From: Calonectria ilicicola | Taxonomy: Eukaryota; Ascomycota; Sordariomycetes; Hypocreales; Nectriaceae | Assembly (NCBI GenBank): GCA_020809705.1 | Contig: CP085832.1 | Location: 3,162,001 to 3,226,000, forward strand | Direction of reading: 5' to 3' | DNA: 64,000 bases | Shown here: positions 13,122 to 22,136 of the stretch, one piece after another | Layout: each line of letters opens with the position of its first letter | Numbering within the stretch: position 1 is the first letter of the stretch | Translations under genes and position numbers: made by a program | The notes under the pieces: generated by a model | The model's input: the letters and a program-made list of their open reading frames with translations, nothing else | The model's database searches: none | What the model was told of the DNA's origin: nothing

Positions 13122-14609
13122 ATGTCGAGGCACCGTCCGGCCTCAGAGACCCGGGGCCGGCACCGATCCAGCCGGCGACGGTCGGAGGAGCGGGGCAGCC
13201 GCGGGTCCGAATTACTGACACGGCCATATGTGCTCGAGTGGTACGCGCAGACATGTCGGCAGAGGGACATTCGCAGCCTGGAAGAGTTGAGAGAAGAGAT
13301 GGGGATTCCGGAACGCAACGGGTGGAGGAGGCTGGTGATTATGAGAGGGAGCGAGGGCGACATGGACGGGATCCCGGGTGTCGACTTGGCCGATGGGAGA
13401 AGCAGGAGGAGGAGGTGTGCGTGGGCACTGGAGTATCCCGAGATGGAGTACAAGGAGTATACGGCGTCCGAGGTATCGAGTAATGGAGGAAAGGGGCAGG
13501 ACGGCGATGACAATAAAGAGGAGAGAAAGGGACAACGGCAAGAAATCCGGCTCTGCAGAGCTGCCCTCTCATCCAACACTCGCATCCCCATACTTCTAAT
13601 CGACGGCCTCCCACGACCAATAGCACCCCGTCCATCTTATCGCCCACACCGTCGCGCAGGGTCAAATTCAAGTAGGAGTTATCCACCAGAGAGTAATCCC
13701 GGCGTCAAGGTGGAGCTAGATCGATCGGAGCTTGAATTGTCACTTCTCGATACCCTCGGCGACTCTCGCGGATTAGAGGACATCTTATCTGAGCTGGCCT
13801 ACGACTCCTGGTTAGATGTCCTGGACTCGTTACCCCCACGAGAGAGCGATTCAGTCGAAGTCCTCTGGGCGTTGGTGCAAGCAATCGAGTCCAATGCGGA
13901 TACTATGAAACGTATAGAACGGCAGCGAGCCGTCTCGACGGCCGGCGTAACCTCAGATGACTGGACAGACCTCGCGAACCGTCTTCACCGGCGCATGCAA
14001 CTCTCCGTCTCCATGTCCATCCGGACGCAGCAGAACAACCCAGACAGCATCAAGGACTCCAACTCGCGCAGGCTGGACCGCATCACGTACCTGGGCGGCC
14101 TCCTCCTCCCGCTCACCATCGTCTCAAGCGTGCTGTCCATCGACGGCACCTACGGCCCCGGGGGCTCGGGCTTCTGGGTCTTCTGGGTGGCCTCGGCGCT
14201 GTGCTCTGTGCTCACCATCCTGATCATTTACGCCGACCACCTGCGCAGCCTGGACGTGTGGATGGAGGTTGCCACGACCGAGGTCTTTGACATGGGGCCC
14301 TCGGGCGGGCTGCATGTGCTCTGGCACCACCACCGGAGACATCGCCGGAGCCGCAACAGCTTTGAGGCCGCGGGGGATGTGGGGAGCGGGGGGGAGGCGA
14401 GGATTGCTTCGGCGCCTGATGGCGGTGTGTATGTGGTGCAAAGGAGGGAGGATGGGACTAATGGGCGGGCTTGGAGGAGGAGGGAGCTTGGCTGGGCGGG
14501 CGCGATGCTCAAGATGTCGGGTTGGTACAGATGGCGGGGAAGTCCGGGTTTGGAGTTTCGCATGCCTGGGCGATGGGAAGAAAAGATGTCCAATCTTTTG
14601 TATGCATAA
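13122..14609 (+). CDS. CorA-like fungal membrane protein, 495 residues
   Basis: Single uninterrupted frame starting at the first ATG after an AT-rich leader. The N-terminal 35 residues are Arg/Ser-rich. Residues 36-320 are soluble and mostly helical. Two hydrophobic helices follow at about 321-340 (YLGGLLLPLTIVSSVLSI) and 351-372, joined by a short loop with YGPGG. The double helix near the C-terminus, the phrase LPLTIVSSVLSI and the G-rich loop resemble fungal CorA-like Mg2+ transporter family proteins. The true CorA GMN loop motif is absent, so ion transport is not established. A basic, Gly/Arg-rich tail of about 120 residues follows. It sits between the kinase and the NB-ARC/TPR gene, all on the plus strand but about 1 kb and 640 bp from them, so independent transcription is likely. 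Confidence 0.8.
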   Translation: MSRHRPASETRGRHRSSRRRSEERGSRGSELLTRPYVLEWYAQTCRQRDIRSLEELREEMGIPERNGWRRLVIMRGSEGDMDGIPGVDLADGRSRRRRCAWALEYPEMEYKEYTASEVSSNGGKGQDGDDNKEERKGQRQEIRLCRAALSSNTRIPILLIDGLPRPIAPRPSYRPHRRAGSNSSRSYPPESNPGVKVELDRSELELSLLDTLGDSRGLEDILSELAYDSWLDVLDSLPPRESDSVEVLWALVQAIESNADTMKRIERQRAVSTAGVTSDDWTDLANRLHRRMQLSVSMSIRTQQNNPDSIKDSNSRRLDRITYLGGLLLPLTIVSSVLSIDGTYGPGGSGFWVFWVASALCSVLTILIIYADHLRSLDVWMEVATTEVFDMGPSGGLHVLWHHHRRHRRSRNSFEAAGDVGSGGEARIASAPDGGVYVVQRREDGTNGRAWRRRELGWAGAMLKMSGWYRWRGSPGLEFRMPGRWEEKMSNLLYA

Positions 14610-15248
14610 TTTCTTGAGTTGGTTTAGACGGATAGATGGTGTTGTAGCATTCCTCTTGGAATATATCAACTTGGATTTGGGTTACCAACCACTATTGAGC
14701 CCTACGTGAGCCCTACATGCTGTACGGCCAATACGTAGTCCAATTTAGGTGCATACAGAGTTGTTAGGTACATATAATTAGCCGCATGAACTCTATCAAA
14801 AATAGGTTTAATAATTATGTAGGCCAGCTTCCATCGTCTCCTCCTATATAACCTATGCCATCGCTGCGGAGAACTGATCCAAGAGCGCCAAAATGACTCA
14901 ATGGCTTTTCCAAAATGGAAAACTCGAATTTTCAGTACGGGCGGTGGCTTGCAGCGGTTGGATGTCGAGGAGTGCAGCGCAATCAGCCCTGTCTAGAAGC
15001 CCAGCTCTGATTTGTTGCCACTGCAGCCAGCAGCCGCCGATGAAGCACACGAGGCAGCCAAGGCGTACACCAGCTAAGCCATTTGGACTTTTGACCCCCT
15101 AGAGGGAAATCATGCCCCCAAAAATCTATATGACATGTACTAACCCCGCTCATCGAGTTGTTCAGCTGCCAGACAACATTGTCCTCCCCTAGCACGGCGC
15201 TCCGCTTCAACCAAACGATACGGGCTGCCCTTGATCCGAACAAGAGCC
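14610..15248. other. Intergenic, upstream of the NB-ARC/TPR gene
   Basis: About 640 bp. A 69-codon frame (14893-15102) begins with ATG, but its product is unrecognisable and I found no splice that joins it convincingly to the NB-ARC frame. A first exon for the STAND gene hidden here remains possible. Confidence 0.5.
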
Positions 15249-17873
15249 ATGGACGACCGAGACAAAGCCGCCGAAAATAGGCCCTCTGGTCGTCCAAAAA
15301 ATAACAATGTGAAGCGTTTGAAGGCGAAAGATCAGGCTCAAGTGCATAATGGCGATATTTATGGTGGGGTACATCATCATCATCCACCTCCAAGAGTTGA
15401 ATCCTCCCAACCATCCGTCGATTGCAGCGATGTGCTGTATCGTGAAATCCCCTTCGATCGCAACGAAGACTTCGTCGGCCGCGAATCCATCCTATCACGG
15501 CTTCTTGAAATCATCCCTCCGACCGCAAAAAAAGATCGCTGCCAACACGCAGCCATCGAGGGCCTTGGCGGTATCGGAAAGACCCAGCTTGCACTCGAGG
15601 CCGCGTTTCGTGTTCGAGACAGTTATGAGGATTGCTCTATTTTTTGGGTTCCTGTCCTTGATGTCGCGTCTTTTGAAAACGCATACCGTGATATCGGTCA
15701 AAATTTGAAGGTCGAGGGCATCGACAACCCCAATATGGACGTCAAAATCCTAGTCAAAACAGCTCTGAGCAAAACTCCGATTCCTTGGTTATTAGTTGTA
15801 GATAATGCAGACGATGTGAACCTACTATTTGGCGACACCGGTTCTCCATCCTTGGCTAAATATCTCCCTTCAAGTCATCGTGGCTCAATCCTGTTTACAA
15901 CCCGGAACCACCAAGTTGTCAGGAAACTCGATATTCCGAGAACCAGTATTATTCGTGTCACTGGGATGGAAAGAGCCGATGCACAGCTTATGTTACAAAA
16001 TGGCCTGGATACGTGGCAGATAGAAGACTCCAAAAGCACCAAAGAGCTGCTTGATTTGCTAGCTGACGTACCACTTGCCATCAAGCAGGCTGCTGCTTAT
16101 ATGGAGAAAGCAAATATCACAACGACACAGTACTTGGAATACTACCGTGCTAGTGATGCGCAACAGATTGAACTTCTAAGCAAAGACTTTGATGATCGAA
16201 CACGAGACGGAAATGCTCAAAACCCGATCGCAACGACTTGGCAGATCTCGTTCGACCATATCTCTAACAACAATCCGGTTGCTGCCACATACCTTCAATA
16301 CATGTCATTACTCTCCGAGAAAAATATTCCAGTAGCTCTTTTACCACCAGGAGAGATCAAGTCAGAGGTATGGGAGGCACTCGCCACGCTCACCGCATAC
16401 GCATTTATCACTAGACGGTCAGGTCAAGGTGCGTACGACATGCATAGACTTGTTCGATTGGTCATGAGAAACTGGCTTGAGCAGGACAAAAATTCTCCAC
16501 CCGTGTATGAAATTATGATGCGCCATTTGTTACTCATGTTTCCATATCCCAGGATCGAAGACAAAGAAACTTGGATAAGGTACATGCCACATCTCACAAG
16601 TGCGCTGCGCTGCAATATTGAATACCAGGACAAGTCTACTCGGATTGATCTCAACCAAAATATTATCCAAGGATATTTTCTCTTGGGAAATTATGACAAA
16701 GCCGAAATCCTAGCCCGTAAAAACCTCGAGCTCTCAATAATTCTTTTCGGGAGGAATAATCACCGTACTTTCAACCACATGGCTGACCTAGGGATCATGC
16801 TGAAATTTGGAGGAAATTATAATGAGGCAACCACAGTCATCCGAACTCTAATAGGGCTTCGAAAAGAAACTGGCGATGAAATAAACCTGGATTTCCTCGC
16901 GAACATGAACGAACTAGCCATGTGCCTTCGTCGGACAGGAAAGTGCAATGAAGCGGAGCAGATGCAGCAAGAATCATTAAGACTGCACAAGAGGCTCTTG
17001 GGAGACAGGCATACCAATACACTAATCGCCATGGAGATCATGGGAAGTATATGGTTTGACCAAGGAAAACACAAGAAATCCGCTAGAATAGATAGGCAAT
17101 GTTTAGAATTGCGTAAAATAGTCTTGGGAGAAGAGCATATTCATACTTTAACAAGTACACACAACTTTGCGGTTTCTCTTGTGGAAATAGGGAAACTGGG
17201 AGAAGCGGAAAGTTACCATCGAAGCAATCTAATTGTTCAAGAGAGAATACTTGGCAAGAAACATCCTGAAACTATCGCGACTCTCGAGAGCATTTCAGTT
17301 GTCTGCAAGCTCCAAGGAAAGTTGAAAGAGGCTAAAGAAATATCGTGGAAAGCATTATGTATGAACGAAGAAGTGCTTGGAAGCAATCATCCCGATACGC
17401 TGGACAACACGACCGATTACGCAAACACAATTCTGAAGCTCGGAGAGTTCCAAAAAGGAGAGGAAATACTTAAGCAAACGTTAGGTTCGCAGATGAGAAT
17501 ACTCGGAGAAGAGCACCCAGATACAATTCGGACTTTGTTCTACTTAGCGTCGTCAGTCGTGCAACAAGGGAGGCTTCAGGAAGCAGAGAAGCTTTTTCGA
17601 CAAACGCTACATTTGGAGACGCAGGTATTTGGGAGAGACCATCAAAATACAAGAGAAACTGCATATGAGCTTGCGAGAGTGGTTGAAGAGCTAAGAAAGA
17701 TTGAGGAAACTGAAGAATCGCGGAAACAAAAGAAACGGAAGAAACGGACGAAACGCGTGAAGCAGACCAAATCTCAACGCTCCGGTTCCGATTCATCTAA
17801 GCTAGGCAAAATGTTTGCTGCCATGAATATTCAAGGCACCAAATCAGGTAAATACATCAAACGAAAGAGCTAA
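15249..17873 (+). CDS. NB-ARC / tetratricopeptide STAND (NLR-like) protein
   Basis: Single exon of 874 residues from the first in-frame ATG. Residues 1-65 are a short polar region containing AQVHNGDIYGG (30-40) and a His/Pro stretch. The NB-ARC begins around FVGRE (about 75-79), with P-loop GLGGIGKT (105-112), Walker B LLVVDNAD (about 181-188), FTTRN (216-220) and a GLPLA-equivalent VPLAIKQAAAYM (from about 274). A winged-helix region follows, with MHRLVR in the MHD position. About eight 42-residue TPRs (about 470-815) carry the typical A-E and G-HP-T pattern. The C-terminus is highly Lys/Arg-rich. Fungal proteins of this build act as NLR-like sensors in non-self recognition and programmed cell death; the ligand here is unknown. 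No large N-terminal effector domain is present, so the protein is either a truncated architecture, signals through the short N-terminal motif, or lacks an unseen first exon. It is convergent with the seryl-tRNA synthetase gene. Confidence 0.93.
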   Translation: MDDRDKAAENRPSGRPKNNNVKRLKAKDQAQVHNGDIYGGVHHHHPPPRVESSQPSVDCSDVLYREIPFDRNEDFVGRESILSRLLEIIPPTAKKDRCQHAAIEGLGGIGKTQLALEAAFRVRDSYEDCSIFWVPVLDVASFENAYRDIGQNLKVEGIDNPNMDVKILVKTALSKTPIPWLLVVDNADDVNLLFGDTGSPSLAKYLPSSHRGSILFTTRNHQVVRKLDIPRTSIIRVTGMERADAQLMLQNGLDTWQIEDSKSTKELLDLLADVPLAIKQAAAYMEKANITTTQYLEYYRASDAQQIELLSKDFDDRTRDGNAQNPIATTWQISFDHISNNNPVAATYLQYMSLLSEKNIPVALLPPGEIKSEVWEALATLTAYAFITRRSGQGAYDMHRLVRLVMRNWLEQDKNSPPVYEIMMRHLLLMFPYPRIEDKETWIRYMPHLTSALRCNIEYQDKSTRIDLNQNIIQGYFLLGNYDKAEILARKNLELSIILFGRNNHRTFNHMADLGIMLKFGGNYNEATTVIRTLIGLRKETGDEINLDFLANMNELAMCLRRTGKCNEAEQMQQESLRLHKRLLGDRHTNTLIAMEIMGSIWFDQGKHKKSARIDRQCLELRKIVLGEEHIHTLTSTHNFAVSLVEIGKLGEAESYHRSNLIVQERILGKKHPETIATLESISVVCKLQGKLKEAKEISWKALCMNEEVLGSNHPDTLDNTTDYANTILKLGEFQKGEEILKQTLGSQMRILGEEHPDTIRTLFYLASSVVQQGRLQEAEKLFRQTLHLETQVFGRDHQNTRETAYELARVVEELRKIEETEESRKQKKRKKRTKRVKQTKSQRSGSDSSKLGKMFAAMNIQGTKSGKYIKRKS

Positions 17874-18158
17874 AAGTGGCTTGGCATTAGTTTACAATGC
17901 ATATGTTGCTATGCGGATATTTTCTGCATAGTTTCAAATTAGATGCAAAGAGCCCCCGTCCGTTTTTGAGAGTGATTTCTTAGTTCCTGTTCTGTGATAG
18001 ATTACATCCCGCCTAATTGCCCAGGCCAATTCTCAATTATACAAAATGGCTTCCCCCATGTTCATTGGTTCCACAGCCTAACCAAGCCTCATACAAACAA
18101 CAAAAAAACAATCCGATGATGGTACAACTATTTTTCTCTCTCGTTTCGTCAGGCAAAT

Positions 18159-19688
18159 TTACACGCGGTCGACGCTAGTCCTCCGGTTTCCTAGGCCAAT
18201 CTTTTCCTTTCCATCCATCCATGGTCGAAGACACTCGGGCACAGTAACCGTCTTGGTCTCTTCATCCCAGCCGTTTTCGAGGATGGCAGCTAAGACACGA
18301 GGTACGGCTAGGGCGGTGCCGTTGGCGGTCCAGGGGAATGTCATGCGGCCGTCGACACGAGTTCGGGTGCTCAATCGGCGGCTCTGGTAATCCGTGCAGA
18401 GACTGGTTGATGTCACCTCGCCCCATCCCTCGCGACGGCTTGGGAAGAAAGCCTCAATGTCAACTTTGCGGGTGGCTGAGGCGCCTAGGTCGTGGGATGG
18501 CATGGAAAGGACCTGGCAGTATAGACCCAGGGAGGAGAGAATCTCAGTTTGCATGTCAAGCATCTCTTCAAAAACTTCCATACCCTGGTGTTCGTCGGGT
18601 AGGGTCCAGGCAAACATCTCGACCTTTGTGAATTCGTGTACACGGTACAGACCCTTGGTGTCAGCGCCCCGGGCTCCAGCTTCGGCCCGGTAGCATCGCG
18701 AAACAGCGACACGCTTAAGTGGAAGATCTTCCGAATCAATGGTAGCGTTGGCCTTCATTCCTGCGAGGGCAATCTCAGATGTGCCCGTCATACACATCTC
18801 GGGGACGCCACGCTCAACGTCCTCAGCTGATTGGGCAATGGTGTATACCTGCTGGTCGCCGCTGTCATCGCGAGGCTGGAAGCCGCATGCAGCGCCAATG
18901 TGGCTGTAGACCATGCTGGGGGGTGAGACCTGGGTCCAGCCGTGTCGGGTAGCGACAGCGAGAGCATACTGAACGAGGGCTTGCTCGAGCTGGGCAGCCT
19001 CGCCAAGGAGGTAATACCAACCCCAGCCAGAGGCGGTAGCAGCACCAGCAAAGTCCATAATTCCAAGCTCAGATCCAATGTGGACGTGAGAGCGCCAAAT
19101 TTTGTCCTCAGGGGACTCTGTGAAAACTGGCGGGTCGTTGATGTGGCTCAACACTATGGGCTCAGAGCCGCGGGGTGTGTCATTACTGGTGAGATTGGGA
19201 AGTTCCAGCGCCAACTCCTCCATCTCGGCGACGGCTTGCGACTCGCCTTTTTCGATAACTGACAGTTCCTGTTTCAGTTTTCTGGCCTCTTCCTGGATCT
19301 GTTCGCGGCTCATCTGCCGGAACTCCTGCATGTCCTCATCATCGGCGCTGGTGGCTGGGTTAGAGAGCTGTCTCCGCAGCAAGTTGGACCTCTCGCGAAG
19401 GGTGCGGCCTTCACGCTGTAGGTCCTGCCACCGTCCGTGAAGAGCAAGGATTTTGGCCGGGTTTTGGGCCTGTCGCTTGTAGTTGCGTTCTAGGCATGTC
19501 TGCTCGTACAATCCTGGATTTTGGCGGATGTGCTTGATGTCAATGATGGGTTTTGGTGCCGTCGTTGGTCGCTTGACGTCACCGAAGCAGCGGGCCAATG
19601 CGGCGCGTGGCCGAGGCGTCAGACTGCGACACCTCAGGCGGGTTAAGGCTCTATTCATTGCGGGTTGTGCAGTTGAGCTGAGCCTCAT
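18159..19688 (-). CDS. DIA4: Seryl-tRNA synthetase, mitochondrial type
   Basis: Single exon of 509 residues, starting at the first ATG in the frame; a second ATG at 19658 would remove ten residues. It charges tRNA-Ser with serine. The N-terminus is Arg-rich and low in acidic residues, as expected for a mitochondrial targeting sequence, up to ARCFGD. Then come IDIKHIRQNP and a two-helix coiled-coil arm with Arg, Lys and Glu repeats, which binds the tRNA long arm. The class II core contains TGTSEIAL, motif 2 (SRCYRAEAG then YRVHEFTKVEMF) and motif 3 (NGTALAVPRVLAAILENG). Length and targeting region fit yeast Dia4 rather than the cytosolic enzyme. The tail is short and lacks the Lys-rich extension of cytosolic SerRS. 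Confidence 0.93.
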   Translation of the reverse strand: MRLSSTAQPAMNRALTRLRCRSLTPRPRAALARCFGDVKRPTTAPKPIIDIKHIRQNPGLYEQTCLERNYKRQAQNPAKILALHGRWQDLQREGRTLRERSNLLRRQLSNPATSADDEDMQEFRQMSREQIQEEARKLKQELSVIEKGESQAVAEMEELALELPNLTSNDTPRGSEPIVLSHINDPPVFTESPEDKIWRSHVHIGSELGIMDFAGAATASGWGWYYLLGEAAQLEQALVQYALAVATRHGWTQVSPPSMVYSHIGAACGFQPRDDSGDQQVYTIAQSAEDVERGVPEMCMTGTSEIALAGMKANATIDSEDLPLKRVAVSRCYRAEAGARGADTKGLYRVHEFTKVEMFAWTLPDEHQGMEVFEEMLDMQTEILSSLGLYCQVLSMPSHDLGASATRKVDIEAFFPSRREGWGEVTSTSLCTDYQSRRLSTRTRVDGRMTFPWTANGTALAVPRVLAAILENGWDEETKTVTVPECLRPWMDGKEKIGLGNRRTSVDRV

Positions 19689-20133
19689 ATCGCTCTTGGC
19701 TGATCTTGAAGTCGTTCCCAACTTCAAAGTCAGATGGCTAGGTGAGGCTCACAAAGTGGGCTAAATAAAGTATGCAATTATCCGATAAACCCACCGATCC
19801 ATCCCCGATTCCCTCCCAACTGCAGCCGTTGCAAAGCGCCCACGGCCCTAGTGAGCCGACCTATTTCCAGCGAGTCCTTTGTCACATGTAGAAAACGGGT
19901 GCGTGTGATTGGGGGTATAATATTGGTAGACCATCTCTAATAAGTCTCTAACTTGCGCCATCCAAATCATCTGTTCCCTTGAATCTTGAATTTTGGGAGC
20001 TTTTTTTTTTAACATCATGCATCCATGTCATAAACGTGGATCTCATCCAGTAAAAAGTAGGGCCGATTGTCAAGACCATCACGCCACCAATTGACGGCTG
20101 ATATGGCCAATACTCAAAATCCAAGCGTCTTTT
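19689..20133. other. Intergenic, SerRS promoter and ARP10 3' region
   Basis: 445 bp between two minus-strand genes. It should contain the SerRS promoter and the Arp10-like 3' UTR. A T10 run lies near 20001. No further gene is seen. Confidence 0.6.
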
Positions 20134-21863
20134 TTACAGATATCCCCAGGTGCCCAGGGTCCATGTCCCATGGTGTCCTCCACCGCCTCGCCCTGCCGTC
20201 ATGCTATGTCGCTGTTGAGTTTTAACGTCTACCTCGCTGGGCCGGGATGCTCCGCTAATACCCTGCTGTATCCAAATATCCCGGTCGATGATAGCCATCG
20301 CGGGCACTTTCAATTGGCATAGTAGACTGCCTCCGGTCCACGATCCTAACGAATGCAGCACACGGAATTGACCATGCATCTGTGGCGTGGTGTCCTTTTG
20401 ACGCGCCACCTTGGCCTCGATAGGGTCATGTTCGGGTTTGGCATCTGCTGCCTTGCTGAGTTTGGGGCTTTGGTCGTCTGCAGACCCTGGTGAGGTAGAG
20501 CCATCATCAGACGCTGGGCCGCTTGTTCTTCGTCGCAGCTTGGGGTTGTTCCGGAGGTCATCCACGCCCTTGCCTACAACCGGCGCCCACCCTCGCTTAT
20601 CTACTATGGCCGTGACATCGTCGATGATGCGCTGTTTAATGCCCAGGATGCTTGAGCATCCTCCTGTAAAAATGATTCGCGACATGCAAGTGGCTCGCAC
20701 GTCCATAGGGAGCTGTAGAAGGTGCTGGTAGATGAGCAGGTGGATGGGGAGTTCGTGGTCATCAAAGGTCGTCTGAGCTGCTGAAGGATCAAAAAATGCG
20801 TCATCGCATATCTCAGCCAGCTTCTCAAATGGAATCTCCAAAGTCGATGGTGGGTTTGTCGAATTAATACAGACCGTGGCCACGCCAACGTGAGACGTCG
20901 TATGCGACGACTCATCCTCGGTCTCGTCTTGTTCCTCCACTGTTTCTAATTGTGCCGATTGTCTCTGAGATGATCCAGATGCTGATGGTCGACACCACAT
21001 AAGCCGACGCACAATGTCATCACACTGTTCAAACGTAATAGCCTTGGGTTCATTATTGTTGATCTCGTGGTTTCCGCGGATCAAAGCATGCAGACCCTTG
21101 TACAATTCATCCAGAAGAAGCTTCCCTCCTCTAACGGATCGTGTGTTTTTGACCTCGCGATACTCGTACACACTGGTGACGACGGTTTCAGCCCAGCCCA
21201 TGTCAACTACCAATGCAGAACGAATTCCTGCCGATACAGCAGACATGACAGGTGCAGACATCAGAGAGATGTTGGGGGCCTGGAATCGGTTGAATAGCGT
21301 ATCCAGCGTGGTTGTCAGTAAAGGAACCGGCAAGGCTGGATCCAAGACCAGGCCTATTCTTCTAGGCCGTGAGTCGATGAGAAGGCATCTGGATCTCATA
21401 TAAGCACGTGTCATTAGTTGATGGAGACAAGACATGCATACCTCGTAAACGCATCTCGCACAGCACGTTCAAGCTTGTCCTGGAACAGTCCCAGATCCAA
21501 ATTTCGTAAATCGTAACGCCAAAATTCATGCTCCGGTGCCCAGTCTAAACCAGCATACTCGTTTGACCCCTGCCAAGTCCTGAAATCACCGACACGCCGT
21601 TGGTTCTCTGGGCCGCACAGCACTGTCGCCTTGGGATGGGTGTCTCCGGCAAAGCCCGCGCGCAGGTGTCGCGCGCCTAGCTCAATAACTACAACATCGT
21701 CGTCGGCGCGAACGGCAGACGGTGAGCCAAACGACGACGGCCCGATGCTGCTGCGATTGGGCGTGTGGGGGGTGGATGGCCCAGTCTGGCCCTGCGAAGG
21801 GGTTCCTCCACGGATGCTGGCCACGCTCCGGTGAGCAAGAGCTGGCCCTGCGCCAGAGGACAT
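20134..21863 (-). CDS. ARP10: Actin-related protein, Arp10/RO7-like
   Basis: Model: exon 1 21442-21863 and exon 2 20134-21394, joined over a 47-bp GT-AG intron; the junction restores an Arg codon in FTRSRCLL. Product 560 residues. After a Ser/Pro-rich leader of about 55 residues the actin fold begins with VVVIELGARHLRAGFAGDTHPKA, matching the actin phosphate-1 region. SALVVDMGWAETVVTSVYEY corresponds to the second phosphate loop, and IIFTGGCSSILGI to the adenosine region. Acidic and Ser-rich inserts break the fold, as is usual for divergent Arps. Arp10/RO7 proteins cap the pointed end of the dynactin mini-filament, which links dynein to cargo; that assignment is by resemblance. Another divergent Arp is possible, but the size and lack of chromatin-Arp features favour Arp10. 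It shares a 273-bp promoter with GEN1. Confidence 0.75.
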
Positions 21864-22136
21864 GGCCGCGATGCGAAAAGTTGGTCCTCTTTGCTTTTTG
21901 AGGCGTTGCTGAAGCGAAGCCTCGTGCTGCTGCGAGCTTGGCTTGCGTGGTGCTTGTCGCTTTGTGCGCGTCTTTGGTTGGCTGGCGAAAGCTGTGACGT
22001 CGGCATTTACAGTGCCGATGCGCCGACAGTCAACAGTTGCACCTGGTCACCGCAGTGATGGCGGCGGCCAAATCGTGAATCTCGACAATCCAACCACAAC
22101 GAAGCACACCGGCCCTGGGGGCTGTATTCGCTTCAG
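21864..22136. promoter_or_regulatory. Divergent promoter, ARP10 / GEN1
   Basis: 273 bp separate the two start codons on opposite strands, so both promoters must lie here. A CRE/ATF-type TGACGTC occurs at 21995-22001. Function is inferred from position. Confidence 0.6.

Noticed and set aside
14893..15102. 69-codon ATG frame before the NB-ARC/TPR gene as a first exon
   Set aside because: No donor/acceptor pair joins it in frame to the NB-ARC region convincingly, and the product is unrecognisable.
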